A stretch of DNA of 5,560 bases from Candidatus Sungbacteria bacterium RIFCSPLOWO2_01_FULL_47_10 (lineage in GTDB: Bacteria; Patescibacteriota; Minisyncoccia; Sungbacterales; GWA2-42-14): positions 1,091 to 6,650 of the forward strand of contig MHQO01000069.1 in the NCBI GenBank assembly GCA_001820675.1, in the 5' to 3' direction. This document shows, one piece after another, positions 1-5,560 of the stretch (its first letter is position 1; each line of letters starts with the position of its first letter). Below the pieces are notes generated by a model. The model ran no database searches, was not told where the DNA came from, and was given only the letters and a program-made list of their open reading frames with translations. A program made the position numbers and the translations under genes.

Positions 1-166
1 GTCCGCCGGATAATTTCACGCCAAAATCAAACGGAACACCGACAATTCCGACATCAAGCCCATGGTTTCCGTCCGCACGAGCGATGATATGTTTCAGGCG
101 AATGTCGTCCGGCCGTTCTTGCGGCTCAAAAATAGGCATTCGCGGAGGTATAAAAACATGTTCCAT
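1..166 (-). CDS. hutG: N-terminus of a ureohydrolase (arginase/agmatinase superfamily), probable formimidoylglutamase; truncated by the window edge
   Basis: Only the first 55 codons are present; the gene runs off the left edge. The protein starts MEHVFIPPRMPIFEPQ and reaches the first beta-strand of the arginase fold as VGIVGVPFDFGVKLSGG at about residues 39-55. In ureohydrolases this strand-loop (G-x-P-x-D-x-G-V-x-x-x-x-GG) lies just before the conserved R-x-GA-x-x-GP segment. The form with DxGV and GG resembles formimidoylglutamases more than agmatinases. HutG converts N-formimino-L-glutamate to L-glutamate and formamide in the cytoplasm, using a binuclear metal centre; the metal ligands lie outside the window. 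The ATG is 11 nt after the hutH stop, so co-transcription is very likely. No Shine-Dalgarno is visible, which suggests translational coupling. The hut assignment leans on the hutH neighbour; agmatinase, guanidinobutyrase or proclavaminate amidinohydrolase-like enzymes remain possible. Confidence 0.7.
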   Translation of the reverse strand, partial: MEHVFIPPRMPIFEPQERPDDIRLKHIIARADGNHGLDVGIVGVPFDFGVKLSGG

Positions 167-169
167 GCT

Positions 170-191
170 ATTTTACGCTACGCTATAAAAT
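170..191 (-). repeat. Short inverted repeat over the hutH stop codon
   Basis: ATTTTA (170-175) and TAAAAT (186-191) form a perfect 6-bp dyad around a 10-nt centre. The centre can add a GC/GC mini-stem. In the transcript this A/U-rich hairpin would span the hutH stop and end 3 nt before the hutG ATG. It has no following U-run, so it is not a terminator. It could influence re-initiation at hutG, but it is weak and may be chance. Confidence 0.3.
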
Positions 192-1692
192 AACCGTTTT
201 GAATACAATGCGCGATATTTCGTATATCATCCCCCAAAACACGATCACGCGCAAGAAATCTCGAGAGGTTGCGCACCCGCAAAAAAAACGACCGCGAGGA
301 CGGGCAAAAACGCGCGAGCGGAATATTTGAATTTCGGCGCATTAAATCCATTGCCTGAGCCAGTGCCAAAATTTCGACTGCAAGAATTTGTTCGCAGTTT
401 GCGACGATTCGTTCAAGTTTCCATGCCGCCGTCATGCCCATGGAAACGAAGTCTTCCTGATTTGCAGAAACGGGAATTGATTGAATGCTTGCGGGTGTCG
501 CGAGCACTGAATTTTCCGCAACGAGCGATGCGGCAAGGTATTGGGTAATCATAAAACCCGAATGGATCCCGCAGTCGGGCGAGAGGAAGGCCGGCAGTCC
601 GCTTAATGACGGATTCAGGAGCCGCTCAATTCTCCGCTCCGAAATTTTTCCGAAAGCCGCAAGCGATATCGCGAGCGAGTCCATCGCGAATGCGAGGCGC
701 TGTGCGTGAAAATTTCCGCCCGACACCGCTCCGGTGCCAAAAAAAAGCGGGTTATCTGTAACCGAATTAAGTTCGATTTCGACTGCCTCGCGCGCTTTCT
801 TGATTTCATCCCATATCGCACCGTCGATTTGCGGAGCGCATCGGAAAACATAGGCATCCTGTATCTTTTTTTGCGCTTGCTCGCATAAAACACTTTCCCG
901 AAGCAAAGAACGCAACATCGTAGCCACGCGCTCTTGACCGGGATGCGGCTTTTGGGCATGAAGTTTCGAATCAAGGGAAGCGCGGGATGCCCCGAAAATC
1001 TCATAGAGTGCGGCTGTTGCCGTAATTGATGTTTCAAAAAGATTCTCCGCGCGGTTCACCGAGTGTGCGGCACTGCTCGTCAGCACTTCGGTTCCGTTAA
1101 TCAACGCAAGCGCTTCCTTCGGACCGAATTCATAGGGTGAAATACCCGCGCGCTTCAGCAGGGCAGACGAAGATTGGACCGAACCACCGCGATACGCCCT
1201 GCCTTTTCCCAAAAGCAAGAGGCCGAGGTGTGCGAGCGGTATAAGGTCTCCGCTTGCGCCGAGGGACCCGCGCGCGGGAAGCAGTCCGGAAATTCCGTTA
1301 TTAAAAATAGAGATTAATTTTTTTACGAGCTCCGGCGAAACTCCGGAAAACCCTTTCGCAAGCGAATTGATTTTTAAAAAGAGCACCCCCCTCGAAACAC
1401 GTTCATCAACGAACGGCTCAAACCCGCAGGCGTGGCTCACGATAATATTTTTCTGAAGTTCCCGAAGAGAAGCGGGCGGTATGATTTTATCGCACAAGTC
1501 TCCGATGCCCGTATTGACGCCGTATATAATCTTATTTTCGAGGAGAGAAGACTTCACCGAGTCGAAGCCGGAACGTATCCGGCGAAGCGACTCCTGCTCC
1601 ACGGAAAGACGCGTGCCACGGCGAATAGCGCCGATAAAATCGGCGACGGATACGCGCCACAGCGGCACGGAATACGTCTTTCCCCTTTTCAT
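178..1692 (-). CDS. hutH: Histidine ammonia-lyase (MIO-dependent aromatic amino acid lyase)
   Basis: This cytoplasmic enzyme should eliminate ammonia from L-histidine to give urocanate, the first step of histidine degradation. At 504 residues it matches the usual bacterial HAL length (about 510). The MIO electrophile would form by autocyclisation of Ala146-Ser147-Gly148 in GSLGASGDL. Other conserved elements are YGVNTG with catalytic Tyr57, the HAL-type VSHACG with His87, ALINGT with Asn200, QDAYVFRC with Tyr281 and Arg284, TDNPLFF (312-318), GGNFHAQ (325-331), SERRI, and SANQEDFVSMG with Glu413. The Glu at this site is typical of HAL, whereas phenylalanine and tyrosine lyases have Gln-Asp there. 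The C-terminal RDRVLGDDI is also HAL-like. Differences from textbook HALs are F415 where His is usual (QEDHVSM), Q404 where Asp is usual (SVDSLP), and RCAPQ for RCQPQ. The start gives a standard N-terminus but has no Shine-Dalgarno. It lies 102 nt after the DUF5666 gene and 11 nt before hutG. A related lyase or aminomutase cannot be wholly excluded. Confidence 0.92.
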   Translation of the reverse strand: MKRGKTYSVPLWRVSVADFIGAIRRGTRLSVEQESLRRIRSGFDSVKSSLLENKIIYGVNTGIGDLCDKIIPPASLRELQKNIIVSHACGFEPFVDERVSRGVLFLKINSLAKGFSGVSPELVKKLISIFNNGISGLLPARGSLGASGDLIPLAHLGLLLLGKGRAYRGGSVQSSSALLKRAGISPYEFGPKEALALINGTEVLTSSAAHSVNRAENLFETSITATAALYEIFGASRASLDSKLHAQKPHPGQERVATMLRSLLRESVLCEQAQKKIQDAYVFRCAPQIDGAIWDEIKKAREAVEIELNSVTDNPLFFGTGAVSGGNFHAQRLAFAMDSLAISLAAFGKISERRIERLLNPSLSGLPAFLSPDCGIHSGFMITQYLAASLVAENSVLATPASIQSIPVSANQEDFVSMGMTAAWKLERIVANCEQILAVEILALAQAMDLMRRNSNIPLARFCPSSRSFFLRVRNLSRFLARDRVLGDDIRNIAHCIQNGYFIA

Positions 1693-1794
1693 GATTTTAG
1701 AGTATCAGAATTTACGCACATATGCCACCCGAGAAACCACGGCTATTCGGACATGCCGATTCCATATGGATTTTCTTTAAGACATAAATGCGCT
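1693..1794. other. Intergenic spacer between the DUF5666 gene and hutH
   Basis: This 102-nt gap is the longest in the window. It holds a perfect 10-bp palindrome TCCATATGGA (1761-1770) and a nearby imperfect dyad around ATTCGGACATGCCGAT (1745-1760). There is no GC-rich hairpin with a U-run in the direction of transcription, so no terminator separates the DUF5666 gene from hutH. GATACT lies about 10 nt before the hutH ATG and could be a -10 box, but no good -35 is placed upstream. I cannot tell whether hutH has its own promoter here. Confidence 0.35.
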
Positions 1795-2232
1795 TTATTC
1801 GGAAATTTGAAGGGTTTGTGCGGTAATACTTCCGTCAGGATTCCGGATGCCGTTCGCGATGACGCGTGTTCCAACTGAAATATCCGCAACAGACGCCCTG
1901 ACCGGCTTTGTGACGGAGGTTGACTCCGACAGGAATAGGATCCGCGATCCTCCGTCTGCGAGATTGAGCGTAACTGATGCATCATCAATCCCAATAATCT
2001 CTCCCGAAACAAACCCGGCACCTCCGCGGACCAATCCACCCGAGGACGCGACGTTTCCGCCCGAAAATTGCTGAAAACGCCGCTGGCGCTCTTCAGGCGA
2101 AAAGTTTTGCATATTCATGTCGGAAAATTGTCCGCGGATCCCGTTTCGCGCGGCATATCTCATGCCGCCGTAAAACGATGCCGCACTTGCGGCAACCGCA
2201 ATACCGATGAGAATGAAAACAAATTTTTTCAT
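1795..2232 (-). CDS. DUF5666 domain-containing exported or membrane-anchored protein
   Basis: A 145-residue protein with a positively charged MKK start and one hydrophobic segment (residues 4-21, FVFILIGIAVAASAASFY). It is either an uncleaved membrane anchor or a signal peptide; no clear lipobox is present. A polar Gln/Arg/Met/Asn-rich linker follows (30-58, with SPEERQRRFQQF), then a Gly/Ser stretch (58-73). The C-terminal beta-rich domain (about 74-142) is GFVSGEIIGIDDASVTLNL, then DGGSRILFLSESTSV, then a GTRVIANG turn and DGSITAQTLQIS. This pattern matches DUF5666, an OB-like small beta domain with no established biochemical role, common as a short protein in Patescibacteria. The domain faces outward if the N-terminus is an anchor. 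It follows the ABC permease by 67 nt, and may be an accessory to the transporter or an independent envelope protein. The start has no Shine-Dalgarno, but a promoter-like element lies immediately upstream, consistent with a very short leader. Confidence 0.9.
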   Translation of the reverse strand: MKKFVFILIGIAVAASAASFYGGMRYAARNGIRGQFSDMNMQNFSPEERQRRFQQFSGGNVASSGGLVRGGAGFVSGEIIGIDDASVTLNLADGGSRILFLSESTSVTKPVRASVADISVGTRVIANGIRNPDGSITAQTLQISE

Positions 2233-2242
2233 CGAAGTTTAT

Positions 2243-2271
2243 TTTATAACGTGCTTATAAACCGACTGTAA
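2243..2271 (-). promoter_or_regulatory. Putative promoter of the DUF5666 gene, overlapped by an inverted repeat
   Basis: On the minus strand TTACAG (2266-2271; 4 of 6 to the sigma70 -35 consensus) is separated by 17 nt from TATAAA (2243-2248; 5 of 6 to the -10 consensus). The ATG at 2232 is 10 nt after the -10 box, so transcription would start almost at the start codon, giving a near-leaderless mRNA. A perfect 7-bp inverted repeat with a 5-nt centre, TTTATAA CGTGC TTATAAA (2243-2261), covers the -10 and part of the spacer. That is where a repressor site would be expected. The region is A/T-rich, so chance matches are possible. Confidence 0.4.
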
Positions 2272-2299
2272 TACATCGACCGAATAATGAATGGCTGTT

Positions 2300-3523
2300 T
2301 TATTCATAGCGAAGCGCTTCAATAGGATTTAACGATGCGGCTCGATTTGCCGGATAATATCCAAAAATAATTCCGATTGACGCCGATACGCCGAAAGCAA
2401 GCGCGATAGACGAAAGCGATATTTCCGTCGCAATTCCCGCAAATTGCGTTACCGTCTGCGAGAGGAGCCATCCGAGAATAATCCCAAAAAATCCGCCGAT
2501 GAAAGTCAGCATCACGGCTTCAATCAGAAATTGCAGACTGATGTCCCCTTTTTTTGCGCCGATCGCCTTTCGAAGCCCGATTTCGCGCGTCCGCTCGGTC
2601 ACGGTTGTCAGCATCATATTCATGATCCCAATTCCACCAACCACAAGCGATATTCCCGCAATGGATGCCAAAAGAATAGTCATGGTGTTCGTAATCTGCG
2701 ATGCGGTTTGGACGATATCCTGCTGGTTCAAAACCTGAAAATCCGCAAGTTGTGGATCTGAAATATTGTGCCTCCTGAGCACTAATTCGGTGATTTGCTC
2801 CTGTATTGTTGTCATAGAATTCGCATCTTTCGCCTGAACACTGATGGTGGTCACATACGCATCCCCCGCAAGAAACCGTTGAGCGGTCGACAACGGCACA
2901 AAGACGACATCGTCTTGATTTCCGAATCCCGACCCCCCCTTCGATTCGGTGATGCCGATAACTTTGAAATCAACGCGATTAATCCGTATTGTTTGGCCGA
3001 TCGGATCCGCCCCTTTTCCGAACAGGTCATCCCGCGTCACGGGGCCAAGAACCGCAACTTTTGACAGACTCCGGACATTTTGTTCCGATATGAATGATCC
3101 GGCGTTCATCTGGATATTGCGCACTTCTGGATAGTCCGCGACCGTTCCAGTTACTTGGGTGTTCGTATTATTTCCTTTTGCCGTGATTTGATATCGCCTC
3201 GAAATTTCGGGTGCGACCGCATTCGCAAGCGTAATTTCTTTTTTAATGGCATCAGCGTCATCTTGTGTTAATGTTGTTGCCGAACCCCGGCCCGTGCTTG
3301 GCCCGGCGCCCTGCCCCCGCTGAAATCCCGGCATGACCATGACAAGATTCGAACCAATAGATTGAATGCTTTCCTGAATAGAGCCTGATGCTCCCTGGCC
3401 GATCGAAATCATGGCAACAACAGATCCGATACCGATAACAATACCAAGAATCGTAAGTCCCGAACGAACTTTATTGGCAGAAAGCGCCGTATAGGTTTCG
3501 TGGATGATATCGGCAATCTTCAT
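2300..3523 (-). CDS. ABC transporter permease, MacB/FtsX type
   Basis: Membrane subunit of a split MacB-like (type VII) ABC transporter, 407 residues, normal for the stand-alone permease. It has an N-terminal amphipathic stretch (1-20) and TM1 (about 21-43, around TILGIVIGIGSVVAMISIGQ). The MacB periplasmic core domain follows (about 45-275), with a Gly-rich flexible segment at 66-84. TM2 (about 281-305), TM3 (about 332-355) and TM4 (about 369-391) make up the FtsX domain. The cytoplasmic loop ERTREIGLRKAIGAKKGD (310-327) is the conserved coupling segment that contacts the ATPase, and the C-terminal YYPANRAASLNPIEALRYE is a family hallmark. Such permeases do not carry substrate through a membrane pore; in the family they drive extracytoplasmic movement of peptides, drugs or lipids through an adaptor. 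The start overlaps the ATPase stop as TGATG, indicating translational coupling and a 1:1 pair. Substrate cannot be told from sequence. Confidence 0.95.
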   Translation of the reverse strand: MKIADIIHETYTALSANKVRSGLTILGIVIGIGSVVAMISIGQGASGSIQESIQSIGSNLVMVMPGFQRGQGAGPSTGRGSATTLTQDDADAIKKEITLANAVAPEISRRYQITAKGNNTNTQVTGTVADYPEVRNIQMNAGSFISEQNVRSLSKVAVLGPVTRDDLFGKGADPIGQTIRINRVDFKVIGITESKGGSGFGNQDDVVFVPLSTAQRFLAGDAYVTTISVQAKDANSMTTIQEQITELVLRRHNISDPQLADFQVLNQQDIVQTASQITNTMTILLASIAGISLVVGGIGIMNMMLTTVTERTREIGLRKAIGAKKGDISLQFLIEAVMLTFIGGFFGIILGWLLSQTVTQFAGIATEISLSSIALAFGVSASIGIIFGYYPANRAASLNPIEALRYE

Positions 3524-4245
3524 CAGTTTGAGACATGATTATTCGCGGCTCTCCGGCGCTTGACCTTTTCGTCCTTGATGATATTTCCGTCACGAATGTG
3601 AATAATTCGCTCACCGTGCTCGGCGACATATTGCTCATGCGTGATAAGGATGATCGTGTGGCCCTGATCGCGGTGAAGGCGCTGAAAACTATCGAGAACA
3701 ATCTCCCCTGTTTTTGTGTCAAGATTGCCCGTCGGCTCATCGGCAAGCACTATACTGGGATTATTCACAAGGGCGCGCGCGATGGCGACACGCTGCATCA
3801 TGCCGCCGGAGAGCTGGTTTGAATGATGGTTCCAGAAATCCTCCGGAAATGCGGAATCTCGAAGAGCGCGACGTGCTTCGTTCTCGCGCTCCTGTTTGGG
3901 GCGGCCGGCATAAATCAGCGGAAGCATGACGTTGCGCAGTACCGTTGTCCGCGGCAGAAGATTGAATGATTGGAAAACGAATCCAATTTTTTGCATGCGG
4001 ATATCCGCAAGCATATCGTCCGACAGCGCCGACACATCTTTTCCGTCCAAACAATAATGTCCGCTTGTAGGCGTGTCGAGACAACCAAGGATGTGCATAA
4101 GTGTCGATTTGCCGGAACCGGACGGACCCATGATTGCCACGAACTCACCCTCGCTGATCGTAAAGGATATATTTTTCAGCGCATGTGTTTCAATATCGCC
4201 GCTTTTATAAATTTTAAAAATATGGCTGCATTCAATCATATCCAT
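3523..4245 (-). CDS. ABC transporter ATP-binding protein, MacB/LolD type
   Basis: Cytoplasmic ATPase of the split MacB-like transporter, 240 residues, the usual size for the family. Motifs in order: Walker [10 protein letters not shown] (40-48), Q-loop Gln92 in [11 protein letters not shown], signature LSGGMMQ (145-151), Walker B IVLADEPT (165-172) with catalytic Glu170, D-loop GNLD (173-176) and H-loop His203. All catalytic residues are intact. The [20 protein letters not shown] stretch is typical of the MacB/LolD/FtsE branch. The signature has Met where LSGGQ is most common, a change also known from functional ABC ATPases. The ATG at 4245 is preceded by AAGGA at 5 nt spacing, the clearest ribosome site in the window, which decides this start over the Met two codons later. 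The gene lies 48 nt after the adaptor and overlaps the permease start by 1 nt. The C-terminus is Lys/Arg-rich (222-232), perhaps membrane-proximal. Confidence 0.96.
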   Translation of the reverse strand: MDMIECSHIFKIYKSGDIETHALKNISFTISEGEFVAIMGPSGSGKSTLMHILGCLDTPTSGHYCLDGKDVSALSDDMLADIRMQKIGFVFQSFNLLPRTTVLRNVMLPLIYAGRPKQERENEARRALRDSAFPEDFWNHHSNQLSGGMMQRVAIARALVNNPSIVLADEPTGNLDTKTGEIVLDSFQRLHRDQGHTIILITHEQYVAEHGERIIHIRDGNIIKDEKVKRRRAANNHVSN

Positions 4246-4255
4246 TCACGTCCTT
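4246..4255 (-). promoter_or_regulatory. Ribosome binding site of the ABC ATPase
   Basis: On the minus strand AAGGA is followed by CGTGA and then the ATG at 4245. This fixes the start and stands out because hutH, hutG and the DUF5666 gene have no comparable site. Confidence 0.65.
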
Positions 4256-4260
4256 GATGC

Positions 4261-4286
4261 GGATTTCCCACAAAGCGGGAATTTCC
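4261..4286 (-). repeat. Intercistronic hairpin between adaptor and ATPase genes
   Basis: GGATTTCCC (4261-4269) and GGGAATTTCC (4277-4286) can pair as 5 bp plus a small internal loop plus 3 bp, around a 7-nt loop. The stem sits in the 48-nt spacer between the adaptor stop and the ATPase ribosome site. It lacks a U-run on the transcript, so it is not a factor-independent terminator. It could stabilise or process the mRNA, or modulate access to the AAGGA site. Confidence 0.4.
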
Positions 4287-4293
4287 GATTTTG

Positions 4294-5560
4294 TTATCTC
4301 CTGACCCCTCCGCCGGAAATTCCCGGAATACGTATCCCGGGATTTTGCTGTGTCTGGGGTGTTGCGGCGGATACGGATGTAATTGTTTGGGTTACGACGT
4401 CATCACCCTCGCTCAATCCGCCTCGTATTTCTGTCTGCATATCATTTGTGAGGCCGATCTCCACCTGTCTTGTCTGAGGAAGGCCCCCCGCAAGCACTTC
4501 GACGGTGTCAACGCCGGCACTCGTCTTAATCGCCGAGTTTGGCGCCAAAAGGACATCCTGTCTGACATCGGTGATAATTGACGCGGTAACGCTCATCCCC
4601 GGCCGCACCCGTTCATCGTCCGTATCAAAACCTATCTTAACGCCGTATGTCACAACGCCTTGTGTTATGCTTCCCAGGGATTCGACTTCCACGACTTCGC
4701 CGGTCGTTGAATATCCGTCAATCGCATCGAACGTCAGTATGACTTTTTGGCCGACCTTAATTTTTACGATATCAACTTCATTCAGCGAAATTTCGGCTAT
4801 TTTTTGCTTTGTAATCAATGTCGCAATTGTCAATCCGGATGGTACGGAATCACCCACTTTTACGTCCAGTGACGCAACAATTCCGGCAAAAGGAGACCGG
4901 ATAGAACGATCCTCAAGAGCTTGTTTTGCGCTTACAAGCGCATCTTCTTTTTGTTGGATTGCAATTTTCTTCGCCCGTATATCGAGAGGGTCGGGATCGG
5001 ACGTAATTTTTGCGAGAGAAAGGGTTTTCTCTTCAATCAACCGCCCCGCGCCGATAATTGCATCTTTGTAATCCTGAATTGAACGATTTGCGGAAAGAAG
5101 GGATGAGAGATACGTATTTGTCGTACCGGTAAATGAATTGAGGGACGCAAGGTGAGTGTTGGAAATCGATTGCGGTTTTAATCCATTTCCGGAAAGCGTA
5201 TCCTGATAGAACTGAACCATGTTGTTGGCGCTTTTAACCGCTTCTGCCATGTTTTTTGTCGTTTCGTATGTTTCATCAATAAGCGACTCAATGACACCTT
5301 GATCGGAAAAACGGCTCGCCAGTTTGTAGTCTTGAAAGTTCTTATCGTATGCGTTCCGCGCCAACATATATTTATCAGACGCATCCATTTTATATTTCAG
5401 AACCGCATTATCATAACTCACGACGGAATTCGTGTAATAGTCGATATTCCATAATCCGCTCGGGCCCCCAAGTCCCGCTTCGCTTGAATACAACATATCA
5501 TAGAGTCCCGTTATCACCGCCGGTAAGTTGAGAAAAGCGTTTGAAACGGTATTGAATCCG
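4294..5560 (-). CDS. Efflux periplasmic adaptor subunit (HlyD/MacA family), N-terminus beyond the window
   Basis: The adaptor (membrane fusion protein) of the transporter, probably membrane-anchored with its bulk outside the cytoplasmic membrane. The frame stays open to the right edge (GFNTVSNAFLNLPA precedes an in-frame GTG at 5517), so the true start, the anchor and the first half of the lipoyl-like domain are missing. Counting visible residues from the edge, a long helical hairpin runs about 35-218 and contains NIDYYTNSVVSYDNA, YDKNFQDYKLASRF and QQKEDALVSAKQALEDRSI. The second lipoyl half, RSPFAGIVASLDVKVGDSV, follows (221-239). Beta-barrel strands come next (TKQKIAEISLNEVDIVKIKVGQKVILTFDA), then VRPGMSVTASI (318-328), and a membrane-proximal domain near DVLLAPNSAIKTSAG and QVEIGLTNDMQTEIRGGLSEGDDV. 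The tail is Gln/Pro/Gly-rich and ends GGGVRR. The wording of the sequence is very like adaptors of Parcubacteria. It would dock on the permease ectodomain, linking the ATPase cycle to export. Confidence 0.93.
   Translation of the reverse strand, partial: GFNTVSNAFLNLPAVITGLYDMLYSSEAGLGGPSGLWNIDYYTNSVVSYDNAVLKYKMDASDKYMLARNAYDKNFQDYKLASRFSDQGVIESLIDETYETTKNMAEAVKSANNMVQFYQDTLSGNGLKPQSISNTHLASLNSFTGTTNTYLSSLLSANRSIQDYKDAIIGAGRLIEEKTLSLAKITSDPDPLDIRAKKIAIQQKEDALVSAKQALEDRSIRSPFAGIVASLDVKVGDSVPSGLTIATLITKQKIAEISLNEVDIVKIKVGQKVILTFDAIDGYSTTGEVVEVESLGSITQGVVTYGVKIGFDTDDERVRPGMSVTASIITDVRQDVLLAPNSAIKTSAGVDTVEVLAGGLPQTRQVEIGLTNDMQTEIRGGLSEGDDVVTQTITSVSAATPQTQQNPGIRIPGISGGGVRR

Noticed and set aside
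144..193. Plus-strand GGAGG followed 9 nt later by ATG and an 11-codon frame
   Set aside because: The GGAGG is the complement of Pro/Arg codons in the ureohydrolase. The peptide is tiny and overlaps two real genes on the other strand.
615..1037. 140-residue minus-strand open frame inside hutH
   Set aside because: It overlaps the well-conserved core of the lyase in another frame, and its Arg/Ser-rich translation has no recognisable domain.
1432..1878. 148-residue plus-strand open frame crossing the hutH start, the spacer and the end of the DUF5666 gene
   Set aside because: It runs antisense to two recognised genes, has no recognisable domain and no upstream ribosome site.
2287..2307. ATGAAT/ATTCAT inverted repeat at the permease stop, considered as a terminator
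   Set aside because: The 6-bp stem is A/T-rich, starts within the coding sequence and has no U-run after it in the direction of transcription.
4505..5071. 188-residue plus-strand open frame opposite the adaptor gene
   Set aside because: It is antisense to conserved adaptor coding sequence. The Ser/Thr/Ile-rich composition is what the complement of a beta-rich protein gives, and no motif or ribosome site supports it.
5515..5517. GTG as the start of the adaptor
   Set aside because: The frame continues open to the window edge with adaptor-like sequence, and a start here would remove the anchor and the first lipoyl half.

Overview
The window is a compact minus-strand gene array, read from right to left. 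In transcription order it holds a periplasmic-type efflux adaptor (cut by the right edge), an ABC ATPase, a MacB/FtsX-type permease, a small membrane-anchored DUF5666 protein, a histidine ammonia-lyase (hutH), and the first 55 codons of a ureohydrolase that is probably formimidoylglutamase (hutG, cut by the left edge). Gaps are short (48 nt, a 1-nt overlap, 67, 102 and 11 nt). No stretch over about 100 bases lacks a gene. I see no rRNA, tRNA, CRISPR or insertion sequence.

The organism is most likely a member of the Candidate Phyla Radiation (Patescibacteria, Parcubacteria-like). This is an inference from protein style. The adaptor, with its long helical hairpin and ITKQKIAEISLNEVDI core, closely resembles the adaptors I know from those genomes. 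So does the short DUF5666 protein (GFVSGEII...DGSITAQTLQ) next to a split MacB-like transporter. Most starts lack a clear Shine-Dalgarno sequence.

Right part (about 2300-5560): a split MacAB-like system. The adaptor would bridge the permease ectodomain, the ATPase would drive it, and the permease carries four membrane segments and a large extracytoplasmic domain. ATPase and permease are coupled through a TGATG overlap. The DUF5666 protein (1795-2232) follows. It may be an accessory exported partner, and it has a possible promoter of its own overlapped by a perfect 7-bp inverted repeat.

Left part (1-1692): two consecutive steps of a histidine-utilisation type pathway. HutH deaminates histidine to urocanate, and HutG would hydrolyse formiminoglutamate to glutamate and formamide. 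Such a catabolic module is unexpected in a reduced genome of this type. The lyase also carries active-site changes that leave its exact substrate slightly open. The most notable points are the hut module in this context, the HutH substitutions, and the promoter/dyad in front of the DUF5666 gene.
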